Origin: DASQVO01 sp035640715
GTDB lineage: Bacteria; Actinomycetota; Actinomycetes; Streptosporangiales; Streptosporangiaceae
Length of the DNA: 13,845 bases
NCBI GenBank assembly: GCA_035640715.1
Contig: DASQVO010000570.1
Span: 1-13,845, forward strand
Direction: 5' to 3'
The notes below the pieces were generated by a model, which saw only the letters and a program-made list of their open reading frames with translations, ran no database searches and had not been told where the DNA came from. Below, piece after piece: positions 1 to 7,400 of this stretch. Every line of letters starts with the position of its first letter. The first letter of the stretch is position 1. Position numbers and translations under genes: made by a program.

Positions 1-96
1 GAGGCCAGGGTGTCCGGGGAAATCCTCAACCGCCTCGACGGCCTGCACCGTCACGCGCTGGCGGTGGCCCTGGAATCGGTCTGCTCACCAGCCTGA
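1..96 (+). CDS. C-terminal end of an unrecognised protein (partial)
   Basis: Frame 1 is open from the window edge to a TGA at 94-96 and encodes 31 residues, ending in LESVCSPA. Codons are G/C-rich in the third position and a cluster of hairpins follows directly downstream, so this is probably the end of a real gene. The visible part is a short, likely helical segment (GEILNRLDGLHRHALAVALE). It is too short to assign to a family. Confidence 0.55.
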   Translation, partial: EARVSGEILNRLDGLHRHALAVALESVCSPA

Positions 97-114
97 CATC
101 CTCCTGACCGTAAC

Positions 115-158
115 GGGCCGGCTTCGGATGAGTGAGCACACACATCCGAAGCCGGCCC
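115..158 (+). terminator. Perfect 16-bp hairpin downstream of the first gene
   Basis: GGGCCGGCTTCGGATG (115-130) is matched exactly by CATCCGAAGCCGGCCC (143-158) across a 12-nt loop. It lies 18 bp after the TGA at 94-96. There is no T-run after it, so it is either a T-less actinomycete-type terminator or an mRNA 3'-end stabiliser. Confidence 0.6.
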
Positions 159-181
159 GGCGTTTACCCGCTCCCGCTGGG

Positions 182-215
182 TTTCCCCTCGTAGCGTCCA
201 CGCTACGAGGGGAAA
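182..215 (+). terminator. Second hairpin, 15-bp stem with 4-nt loop
   Basis: TTTCCCCTCGTAGCG (182-196) pairs perfectly with CGCTACGAGGGGAAA (201-215) around TCCA. The A/T-flanked symmetric stem could act in both directions. It sits immediately before the T-tailed terminator at 219-239. Confidence 0.55.
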
Positions 216-218
216 ACG

Positions 219-239
219 CGGCCCGGCGGGCCGTTTTTT
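219..239 (+). terminator. Intrinsic terminator with T6 tail
   Basis: CGGCCC (219-224), loop GGC, GGGCCG (228-233), then six T (234-239). This is a standard rho-independent terminator reading on the plus strand, and it would end transcription of the gene finishing at 96. The stretch from 240 to 365 holds no gene or signal that I can support. Confidence 0.75.
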
Positions 240-365
240 CTTTGTCCGCTGTGTGCCACCGTGCTCCGCTGTAGGCGGCTGCGCAGCGGTAGTTACGGAC
301 GTATGGCGGACAGCGACTGAAGCCGCTCCCGGTTCGCTGCTGGGCACTTCGGCAAAGGACTTGCC

Positions 366-582
366 TCACGGGCCGAGGAGCGCGGCCGGGACCACGGCGA
401 TCCCGTCGGGACGGCGGTAGGCGGCTGGGCCCGTGGTGATGACCACGGAGTCCAGCAGTCGGCCGCCGAGTTGTGCCTCAAGCCAGCGGAGATGGCGGAC
501 GTCCCGGTCGTCTGGCACATGCCCGAATTTCACCTCGATCGCGAGCACCCCGCCGTCGCGCACTGCTGAGGACATCGATCTG
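366..582 (-). pseudogene. Remnant of a DUF4143-type ATP-binding protein (C-terminal end)
   Basis: The minus strand encodes GGVLAIEVKFG, then RHLRWLEAQLGGRLLDSVV and ITTGPAAYRR, ending at a stop at 366-368. This pattern (IEVK, then DxRHLRWL, a short hydrophobic strand and a TGP turn) is typical of the extreme C-terminus of AAA-family proteins carrying DUF4143, the nuclease-like end. Upstream, the matching residues QIDVL (about 582-568) lie in a different frame, so a frameshift occurs near 566. The ATPase domain, about 350 residues upstream in intact members, is absent. The family assignment comes from motif memory, not a search. The gene is clearly broken. Confidence 0.5.
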
Positions 583-691
583 GCTGATGACGGCAGTATC
601 GTTGCTATCTGCGCCCGCGGTACGTCAGGCAGCAATGAGCGCTGGAGTTGAGCAAACCCGCAAGTAACCAATAGAGACAGAAGTTACATCG

Positions 692-823
692 AAGCTTGAC
701 AGGATCATCAGCGATCTGCGTGGTGCGGGCATCGTCGGCCACCAGGTCCCGGTAGACCGCTGCGATCCCGCCGGGCGCTGATGGGTCAGCGTCTCCCGTG
801 TAGCAGAAACCGGTGGGGTCACG
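692..823 (-). pseudogene. Short remnant, possibly of a DEAD/DEAH-box helicase
   Basis: The minus strand encodes about 44 residues that look like genuine protein: DADPSAPGGIAAVYRDLVAD followed by DARTTQIADD. The (I)YRxLxxDxxRxxxIxxDV pattern resembles the linker before the second RecA domain in large SSL2-like helicases of actinomycetes. No helicase motif I-VI is visible. The frame loses protein character after about 692 and has no credible upstream start. It lies just beyond the 3' end of the neighbouring TetR gene. 583-691 holds nothing I can name. I am confident it is a fragment and unsure of the family. Confidence 0.35.
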
Positions 824-845
824 GCGGCCGAGAGTGGCGCCTTGG

Positions 846-1445
846 TCACACCGCTCGTTCGCCGGTCGACGTGCCGAATCCTCGGTCGAGGAGGTCATGG
901 AGGGCGTTGGCCAGGTAGTCGACCACGGTGGACCGGTCCCCCACCGGTGAGTTGCTCCAGATCAGCGCGGTTTCCTCGACCAGCGCGAGCCAGCCGCGGA
1001 CCACCATGCGTGCCAGCGGGGTGTCGGCCAGGCCGAGGCCTGTCAGGGTGCGGTCGACCAGCTTCTCGCGAACCTGGTCGTTGAGCGGCTGCACCCACTC
1101 GCCGCTGGACCGGCCGCGCATCAGCGCGATGTACGGCTCCCGCCGACGCTGCACGAACGCCAGATAGCCGTCGATGGTCGCCCGCAATTGTTCCTCGGCC
1201 GGCGCGTTCGGGTCCGGTTCCGTGGCGCGCAGCAGCCGTCGGCCGGCCGCCTGTACCACGGCCACCTGGAAGTCGCGTTTGGTCGGGAAGTAGTGGAACA
1301 GCAGACCGCGGGAGATACCGGCGATCGCGGCCACCTCGTCGATGGTGACCTCGTGGATCGGCCGCTCGGTGAGCAGCCGCAATCCGATGCCGACCAACTG
1401 CCGGCGCCGGTCGTCAGCGGACAGCCGAACGCCGGTCGCCGTCAT
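846..1445 (-). CDS. TetR/AcrR-family transcriptional regulator
   Basis: A 199-residue protein, a usual TetR length. The helix-turn-helix lies at residues 33-54 (VTIDEVAAIAGISRGLLFHYF), the best-conserved TetR signature. The remainder is a helical ligand/dimerisation domain. The frame stays open upstream to 1562, but ATG 1445 is preferred: AGGAGG lies 8 nt before it, and the upstream codons only translate an 18-bp DNA repeat. The gene is divergent from the acyl-CoA dehydrogenase operon, with two TTGAGC-type palindromes between them. The inference is that it represses that operon and itself, released by an acyl-CoA or related ligand. Confidence 0.93.
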   Translation of the reverse strand: MTATGVRLSADDRRRQLVGIGLRLLTERPIHEVTIDEVAAIAGISRGLLFHYFPTKRDFQVAVVQAAGRRLLRATEPDPNAPAEEQLRATIDGYLAFVQRRREPYIALMRGRSSGEWVQPLNDQVREKLVDRTLTGLGLADTPLARMVVRGWLALVEETALIWSNSPVGDRSTVVDYLANALHDLLDRGFGTSTGERAV

Positions 1446-1460
1446 CCCGGGAACCTCCTG

Positions 1461-1519
1461 TTGAACCCCAGAACACTGTTGAACTCCAGAACACTGTTGA
1501 ACCCAGAGCCCTATTGAAC
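1461..1519. repeat. Three 18-bp tandem repeats in the tetR leader
   Basis: TTGAACCCCAGAACACTG starts at 1461, TTGAACTCCAGAACACTG at 1479, and a decayed third copy TTGAACCCAGAGCC at 1497. A further TTGAAC at 1514 is the left half of the first operator palindrome. Each unit begins with the operator half-site TTGAAC. The array lies between the operator and the tetR start codon, so it would be transcribed as the tetR 5' leader. Confidence 0.8.
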
Positions 1520-1562
1520 ATTGCTCAACAACAATGGTAGCTTGTTGAGCAACGCTCAACAA
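1514..1562. promoter_or_regulatory. Double palindromic operator between tetR and the acyl-CoA dehydrogenase operon
   Basis: Site 1 is TTGAAC-ATT-GCTCAA (1514-1528), with one mismatch to perfect symmetry. Site 2 is TTGTTGAGC-AAC-GCTCAACAA (1542-1562), perfect over 9-bp arms. Centres are 31 bp apart, about three helical turns, so two TetR dimers could bind one face. TTGAAC (1514-1519) with TAGCTT (1538-1543) could be a rightward promoter, placing site 2 over the transcription start. Symmetry is seen directly; binding by the adjacent TetR is inferred. Confidence 0.75.
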
Positions 1563-1579
1563 GGATCGGTGGTGATTGC

Positions 1580-2838
<1,259 letters not shown>

Positions 2839-2839
<1 letters not shown>

Positions 2840-3198
2840 TGAGGGTTCTGGTGGTGGTGATCTCGTCCATCAGCGCGCTGCGCGGCCTGCGCCGCGACCT
2901 CACCACCTACTCCGCGACCAAGGCCGGGATCGCCGCGCTGGCCGAGGGCATCCGCGCGGAGATGATCGGCACGCCGATCAAGGTCACCACCGTCTACCCT
3001 GGCTACATCGCGTCCGAGATGAACGAGAAGGTCACGCAGCCAACGCCGCTGCTGGTGTCCACCAAGAAGGGCGTGGCCTCGATGGTGCGCTGGATCGAGC
3101 GCGAGCCGGCCGAGGCGATGATCCCGGCCTGGCCATGGCTGCCGCTCAGCTACCTGATCAAGTACGCGCCGCTGAGCTCCGTCCGGAGGTTCTCCTGA
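2839..3198 (+). CDS. Short-chain dehydrogenase/reductase lacking the cofactor-binding half
   Basis: A 119-residue ORF that starts in the TGATG overlap with the dehydrogenase. It contains the second half of a classical SDR: ISSISA with the catalytic Ser (9-12), Y24-SAT-K28, and VTTVYPGYIASEMNE (about residues 51-65). Classical SDRs are about 250 residues. Here the N-terminal Rossmann strand, the TGxxxGxG dinucleotide motif and NAG are missing. MRVL at the start resembles the native SDR N-terminus (typically M-K/R-V-L-I-T-G) joined directly to VVVISS, so an in-frame deletion of roughly 125-130 codons is the simplest explanation. It cannot bind NAD(P) in the usual way and is probably inactive, yet the reading frame keeps translation coupled to the next gene. 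It could be scored as a pseudogene. Confidence 0.8.
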
Positions 3199-4259
3199 TG
3201 GTGGACGCGGGTGCCCGGCCGGTGCGCGCCGAAGACGCCTTCGACGTGTCCCGGGTGCACGAATGGCTGGCCGAGCGGGTGGACGGGCTCTCCGGTGAGC
3301 CGGAGGTCACCCAGTTCTCCGGCGGCGCGTCCAACCTGACCTACCTGCTGCGCTATCCGGGCCAGGAGTTGATCCTGCGCCGGCCGCCGGTCGGCCGTAA
3401 GGCGTCCGGTGCGCACGACATGGCCCGCGAGTACCGAATCCAGAAAGGACTCGCACCGGTCTATCCGTATGTGCCGACGGTGCTGGCGCTGTGCCAGGAC
3501 GAGTCGGTCATCGGCGGCGACTTCTACGTGATGGGCCGCATTCCCGGCACCATCCTGCGCGCGAAGCTGCCCTCGGCAATGATGCTGGACGTCGGCCAGG
3601 CCCGCGCGCTGTCCGAGACGTTCGTGGACAAACTGGCCGAGTTGCACCAGGTGGACCCGGTGGCGGCCGGGCTGGCGGACCTCGGCAAGGGTCCCGGCTA
3701 TGTGCACCGCCAGGTCACCGGCTGGTCCACCCGGTACCGGCAGGCCCGCACGTGGAACGTGCCGCGGCTGGAGCGGGTGATGTCCTGGCTGGCCGAGCGC
3801 GAGCCGGCCGACGTGGGCAGCTGCGTGATCCACAACGACTTCCGGCTGGACAACATCGTGCTGGCCCCGGACGATCCGCTGAAGGTGGTCGGCGTGCTGG
3901 ACTGGGAGCTGGCCACCATCGGCGATCCGCTGATGGACCTGGGCAGCTCGCTGGCGTACTGGGTGCAGGCCGACGACGACCGCCTGTTCCAGGCCAACCG
4001 CCGGCAGCCGTCGAACCTGCCCGGCATGCTGACCCGGCGGGAGATCGTGGAGCGGTACTGTGCCGCGCGCGGGCTGTCCGCCGAGAACTGGGCGTTCTAC
4101 GAAGTGTTCGGGCTGTTCCGGCTGGCGGTGATCGCGCAGCAGATCTACTACCGGTACCACCACAAGCAGACCCGCAATCCGGCGTTCCGCTGGTTCTGGG
4201 CGATGGTCGGCTACCTGGGTTGGCGCTGCGAGCGGATCGTCCGCGCCGAGGTCCGCTGA
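3198..4259 (+). CDS. APH-fold phosphotransferase, likely hydroxyacyl-CoA kinase (LvaA/ACAD11 kinase-like)
   Basis: 353 residues with kinase-like APH features: nucleotide loop FSGGASNLTYLL (40-51), catalytic loop HNDFRLDN (212-219; D214 catalytic base, N219 metal ligand) and metal-binding DWE (235-237) in VLDWELATIGDPLMDLG. These match the 'phosphotransferase' family fused to acyl-CoA dehydrogenase in ACAD10/ACAD11, not true aminoglycoside resistance enzymes. Start ATG 3198 has GGAGGT 8 nt upstream and overlaps the SDR stop (TGATG); the open frame reaching back to 3135 has no better start. It overlaps the next gene by one base in the same way. The inferred role is ATP-dependent phosphorylation of the 4-hydroxyl of an acyl-CoA, making a leaving group for the dehydrogenase encoded two genes upstream. 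Automated labels may call it an aminoglycoside phosphotransferase. Confidence 0.93.
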   Translation: MVDAGARPVRAEDAFDVSRVHEWLAERVDGLSGEPEVTQFSGGASNLTYLLRYPGQELILRRPPVGRKASGAHDMAREYRIQKGLAPVYPYVPTVLALCQDESVIGGDFYVMGRIPGTILRAKLPSAMMLDVGQARALSETFVDKLAELHQVDPVAAGLADLGKGPGYVHRQVTGWSTRYRQARTWNVPRLERVMSWLAEREPADVGSCVIHNDFRLDNIVLAPDDPLKVVGVLDWELATIGDPLMDLGSSLAYWVQADDDRLFQANRRQPSNLPGMLTRREIVERYCAARGLSAENWAFYEVFGLFRLAVIAQQIYYRYHHKQTRNPAFRWFWAMVGYLGWRCERIVRAEVR

Positions 4260-4900
4260 TGGCCGTCGTCTACCTGGTCCGGCACGGCCAGGCATCGTTC
4301 GGCGCGGCCGACTACGACGTGCTGTCCGACCTGGGGCACCGGCAGTCGGCGGTGCTCGGTGCGGAGCTGCGACGGCGCGGTGTCCAGCCGGACACCGTGC
4401 TGTCCGGCAGCATGCGCCGGCAGCTGTCGACCGCTCAGGAAACCCTGGCCGCGGCCGGGATCGCCGGCGAGGCCCGGGTGGACGAGCGGTGGAACGAGTA
4501 CGATCACGTAGACGTGCTGCGACATCATGTCGGTGCTGGGAGCAGTCCGCAGGCGATCCTGGACACCGGCCTGCGCGGCTGGGTGGCCGCCGGGGAGAAC
4601 TCGCCGTGTGCGGAGACCTGGCCGAAGTTCGCCGTCCGGGTGCGTGAGGCGCTGACCGAGTTGCTCGGAGGTCTGGGCCGCGGCCGGGCGGCCGTGGTGT
4701 TCACCTCCGGCGGGGTGATCGGGGTGATCGCGGCCGAGCTGCTGGGCGCCGGACCGGACGGGTTCCTGGCGCTCAACCGGGTCACGGTGAACGCGGCCAT
4801 CACCAAGATCGTGCACGGCCGAGGCGGCGCCAGCCTGGTCTCGTTCAACGATCATGCCCATTTCGAGGGCGATCACGCCGACCTGCTGACCTACCGGTGA
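4259..4900 (+). CDS. Histidine phosphatase (phosphoglycerate-mutase-like) family protein
   Basis: 213 residues. VYLVRHGQASFG (4-15) carries the phosphate-accepting His9 in the RHG motif; R53 lies in the usual SxMRRxxxTA helix, and WNEYDH (78-83) supplies the acidic proton donor Glu80. At the position where most members have a second histidine (V-x-H-GG), this protein reads VFTSGG (147-152), so Ser150 replaces it. I believe other actinomycete relatives share this, but cannot confirm. ATG 4259 overlaps the kinase stop (TGATG), making it the last gene of the four-gene operon. Its 3' end overlaps the convergent TetR gene by 10 bp, leaving no room for a separate terminator. The substrate is unknown; it may remove phosphate from a pathway intermediate or by-product. 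Confidence 0.9.
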   Translation: MAVVYLVRHGQASFGAADYDVLSDLGHRQSAVLGAELRRRGVQPDTVLSGSMRRQLSTAQETLAAAGIAGEARVDERWNEYDHVDVLRHHVGAGSSPQAILDTGLRGWVAAGENSPCAETWPKFAVRVREALTELLGGLGRGRAAVVFTSGGVIGVIAAELLGAGPDGFLALNRVTVNAAITKIVHGRGGASLVSFNDHAHFEGDHADLLTYR

Positions 4901-5514
4901 CGTGATCGCAGGCCCGCCGGGCGCCCGCCGGTACTCGTTGCCGTCAGCAGCGCCTGGATCGCGGCAGTGACCCGATCGGCTACCACCGGCGGAGTGGGGG
5001 CATCGAGCTTGCCGTCCAGGTGCAAGAACGCAAGCCCGTGGACGAGCGCCCAGATCGCGGTCGCCAACGCGTCAGCGTCAGCGTCAGCGTGCGGGAAGCT
5101 TCGCTCGACGATCTCGCGAACGTACAGCGATACCGCCGCGGCCGCGGCAGCGCGCTCATCGTTGTGCCGATCGCACGGTTCTCCGAACATGGTCCGGAAC
5201 AAGGCGGGCCGCTCGAGCGCGAACTGCACGTAGGCGATCGCCACCCTAGCCAGCTGCTCCGGGGTCGACGGGGACGGGTGCGCCGCCGCCAGCCGCTCGG
5301 CAAGCTCGCGGTAGCCGACCGCCGCCACCGCTGAGACAAGCGCTTGGCGATCCGCGTAATGCCGGTAGGGAGCGGCCGGCGACACCCTGGCACGACGCGC
5401 GACCGCACGTAGCGACAGCGCGGTCTCGCCGCCCTCCTCGAGCAGCTCCATCGCCGCGCGGACACACGCCGCGCGCAGGTCGCCGTGGTGATAGGTGGCC
5501 TTGGGTGCGGACAT
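4891..5514 (-). CDS. TetR-family regulator with WHG-type C-terminal domain
   Basis: 207 residues beginning with ATYHHGDLR (6-14), the usual opening of this TetR subgroup. The helix-turn-helix is at 33-54 (LSLRAVARRARVSPAAPYRHY). The C-terminal domain contains WALVHG (155-160), the motif that names the WHG domain. The run DADADAD (143-149) comes from a small GCGTCA-type nucleotide repeat. Start ATG 5514 has AAGG about 6 nt upstream. The gene diverges from the ene-reductase pseudogene across an 90-bp promoter region with TGTTTAC/GTAAACA arms, its likely operator. It converges on the histidine phosphatase gene. The ene-reductase/SDR/MDR unit is its probable target. Confidence 0.92.
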   Translation of the reverse strand: MSAPKATYHHGDLRAACVRAAMELLEEGGETALSLRAVARRARVSPAAPYRHYADRQALVSAVAAVGYRELAERLAAAHPSPSTPEQLARVAIAYVQFALERPALFRTMFGEPCDRHNDERAAAAAAVSLYVREIVERSFPHADADADALATAIWALVHGLAFLHLDGKLDAPTPPVVADRVTAAIQALLTATSTGGRPAGLRSRHR

Positions 5515-5528
5515 CGGCCGCCTTGATG

Positions 5529-5572
5529 TTGACAGTGTTTACTCCACTCGCCTAATGTAAGCAACGTAAACA
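5529..5572 (+). promoter_or_regulatory. Consensus sigma-70-type promoter with overlapping TGTTTAC/GTAAACA operator
   Basis: TTGACA (5529-5534), 18-nt spacer, TAATGT (5553-5558) reads rightward, with an expected start near 5565. TGTTTAC (5536-5542) and GTAAACA (5566-5572) form an inverted pair with 23 nt between, and a related GTAAGC at 5557-5562 is a direct copy of the right arm. The arms lie on the spacer and the start site, so a bound TetR would block transcription. Promoter and symmetry are seen; binding is inferred. Confidence 0.65.
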
Positions 5573-5604
5573 TCTTAACCGAGTGTGAGGCGGGTGCCGT
5601 AACG

Positions 5605-6152
5605 TTGACCGGGCTGTTCTCTCCGCTGGTGCTGCGATCGGGGGGCAGGCTGCGCAACCGGATCGCGAAGGCAGCGATGGAGGAAGGGATGGCGGGCAGC
5701 TCGCAGCTCCCTGACGAGCGGCTGATCTCCCTCTACCGCCGCTGGGGTGCCGGCGGCGCGGGCCTTCTGATCACCGGGAACGTCATGGTCCACGCGGAGG
5801 CGCTGACCGGGCCCGGCGGGGTCGTGCTCGATGATCGCGCGCCGCTTGAGCCGTTCACCCGGTGGGCCGGGGCCGGGAAGGCGGGCGGTGCCGCGATGTG
5901 GTCACACCAGACCTCCCGGACCGGTGGCGGGCCGGGCTTGAGGCGACCGAGCGGCTCAAACCGGTCACCTGGCCGGACAAGACGCTCGCGTCCGCCGCAG
6001 GCATGTCGCTTGCCCGCCACCAGATGCGCCGCATCACGCGCGGCCAGGACCCCACGGGCACGACCCACCCGCTGTACGCGCTCGTGTGCGACCAGCGCGC
6101 GCAACGGCGCGCGCTCGGCCGCTACCGCGCGTGGCTGCAGACCCGGGCATGA
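5605..6152 (+). pseudogene. Broken Old Yellow Enzyme-type NADH:flavin oxidoreductase
   Basis: The first frame starts at TTG 5605 and encodes LFSPLVLRSGGRLRNRIAKA, then MEEGMA, GAGLLITGNVMV and FTRWAGAGKAGGAAMW, the normal N-terminal strand of an FMN-dependent ene-reductase (NRIxKAAM near residue 19, LITGNV near 56). This stops making sense after about 5900. A second frame ending at TGA 6150-6152 encodes the family's C-terminal end, GMSLARHQMRRITRGQDPTG and RYRAWL. Intact relatives have about 400 residues; some 200-250 in the middle, with the catalytic His/Asn and most FMN contacts, are missing and the two ends lie in different frames. A strong promoter still reads into it. It was probably the first gene of a former OYE-SDR-MDR operon. 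Confidence 0.75.
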
Positions 6153-6300
6153 CATCCCGCCCGCTCAGTGACGGCGCGGCCGGGCTGCTGACCGGCGCCG
6201 GCATCGGCTCCGTCGCGGCCAGAGAGCCTGACCGCCGCGGCGCCCGGGTCGTGCTCGCCGGCCCCCACCGCGAACCACTGGAAGCCCTCGCCCGGACGCC
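6149..6300 (+). pseudogene. N-terminal stub of a short-chain dehydrogenase
   Basis: ATG 6149 overlaps the ene-reductase stop (ATGA). The frame encodes MTSRPLSDGAAGLLTGAGIG and RRGARVVLAGPHREPLEALA: the first beta-alpha-beta of an SDR with a damaged TGAGxGIG loop (TGAGIGSV; spacing shortened by a few residues). After about 6295 the frame turns into Gly/Arg/Pro-rich sequence with no SDR character and no catalytic Tyr/Lys appears in any frame. 6300-6415 may contain further decayed sequence (frame around 6345 reads DEVIAGMTPGARDLPGRG) that I cannot assign. It is a dead gene between two oxidoreductase genes. Confidence 0.6.
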
Positions 6301-6422
6301 ACGAGCGTCCGGCACGAACCCCGGCGGGGGCTCATCGGCGCCCGGACGAGGTGATCGCCGGGATGACCCCTGGCGCACGCGATCTGCCGGGTCGCGGCGC
6401 CGCAACCGAGAGGATGGTGCAC

Positions 6423-7391
6423 ATGAAGGCGGCGGTGATCTACGAGAACGGCGGCCCCGGGGTGCTTCGCCACCAAGAGGTTCCCGATCCCGGATGCCCG
6501 GACGGGTGCGTGGTGGTTGATGCCGAGGCGATCAGCATCGAGGGCGGAGATCTGCTCGCTCGCGCGTCAGGGCAGCTGCCCGCGGTGCCGCATATCGTCG
6601 GCTACCTGAGCGCCGGGACCGTGAGCGAGGTCGCGGCCGGCGCCGGGCAACGCGCGGTTGGCGACCGGGTGGTCGCCTTGAACGCCGCCGGGTCGCACGC
6701 CGCCAAGCGAGCGGTCCCCGCAGCCATGACCTGGCCCATCCCTGCCGGGCTGGATGCGGCGCGCGCGGCGTGCGTGCCGGTCGCGTTCGGGACCGCGTAC
6801 GAGTGCCTGTTCACCGCGGGCAACCTCGCCGAGGGCCAGACCGTTCTGATCCACGCCGGAGCCGGCGGCGTCGGCATGGCCGCGATTCAGCTCGCCAAGC
6901 GCGCGGGCGCAACCGTGATCTCGACCGCCTCCAGCGACGAGAAGCTCGAACGGCTCAAAGCGCTCGGGCTCGACCACGGGATCAACTACGCGACCGGCAG
7001 CTTCGCCGAACGCACCAGGCAGCTGACCGGCTCGCGCGGCGTGGACATCGTCATCGACCCGATCGGCGGCCAGAACCTCGCCGACAGCGTCGGCGTGCTC
7101 GCATACCGCGGGACGCTCGTCAGCGTCGGGGTGGCCGCCCGGGCCGGCTCGGCGATCGAGGCCCGGTCACTCTGGACACATAACAACACGCTGCGCGGCG
7201 TCTACCTCGGCGGCGCGATCCTGTCCGAGTACGCCCGCATCCATCCAATGATCGGCGCCATGCTCGAGCGCGTCGCAAGCGGCGAACTCCAGGTGGAGAT
7301 CGATCGCTCGTTCCCCCTCGCGGATGCCGCCGCGGCGCACGAGTACGCCGAGAGCCGCAAGGCGTTCGGCCGGATCCTCATCACGCCCTAA
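6423..7391 (+). CDS. MDR-family zinc-independent NAD(P)-dependent oxidoreductase (quinone oxidoreductase-like)
   Basis: 322 residues. MKAAVIYENGGPGVLRHQEV is a typical start for quinone-oxidoreductase-like medium-chain dehydrogenases. A GroES-like N-terminal domain (1-120) lacks the cysteine-rich structural zinc loop. The nucleotide-binding domain has VLIHAGAGGVGMAAIQLAK (141-159) and VDIVIDPIGGQ. ATG 6423 is chosen over the upstream in-frame GTG 6351 and ATG 6414 because GAGAGGA lies 8 nt before it and homology begins at MKAA. It is the only intact gene after the promoter at 5529. It converges on the nirB remnant with only about 10 bp between. The expected reaction is NAD(P)H-dependent reduction of a quinone or enone; the substrate is unknown. 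Confidence 0.92.
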   Translation: MKAAVIYENGGPGVLRHQEVPDPGCPDGCVVVDAEAISIEGGDLLARASGQLPAVPHIVGYLSAGTVSEVAAGAGQRAVGDRVVALNAAGSHAAKRAVPAAMTWPIPAGLDAARAACVPVAFGTAYECLFTAGNLAEGQTVLIHAGAGGVGMAAIQLAKRAGATVISTASSDEKLERLKALGLDHGINYATGSFAERTRQLTGSRGVDIVIDPIGGQNLADSVGVLAYRGTLVSVGVAARAGSAIEARSLWTHNNTLRGVYLGGAILSEYARIHPMIGAMLERVASGELQVEIDRSFPLADAAAAHEYAESRKAFGRILITP

Positions 7392-7400
7392 CGGCGGTGG

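Noticed and set aside
115..215. Insertion-sequence terminal repeats
   Set aside because: The paired arms are only 4-12 nt apart and form hairpins; no transposase or target duplication is present.
1461..1519. CRISPR-like array
   Set aside because: The 18-bp units are directly adjacent with no spacers and only three copies.
3198..4259. Aminoglycoside resistance gene
   Set aside because: The APH fold is shared, but the closely coupled acyl-CoA dehydrogenase and overall sequence fit the hydroxyacyl-CoA kinase-like group.
3150..4295. Long minus-strand open frame opposite the kinase
   Set aside because: Antisense shadow of the kinase gene; no domain pattern and low-complexity composition.
5080..5100. 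GCGTCA-type microrepeat as a regulatory array
   Set aside because: It lies inside the TetR coding sequence and simply encodes the DADADAD run.
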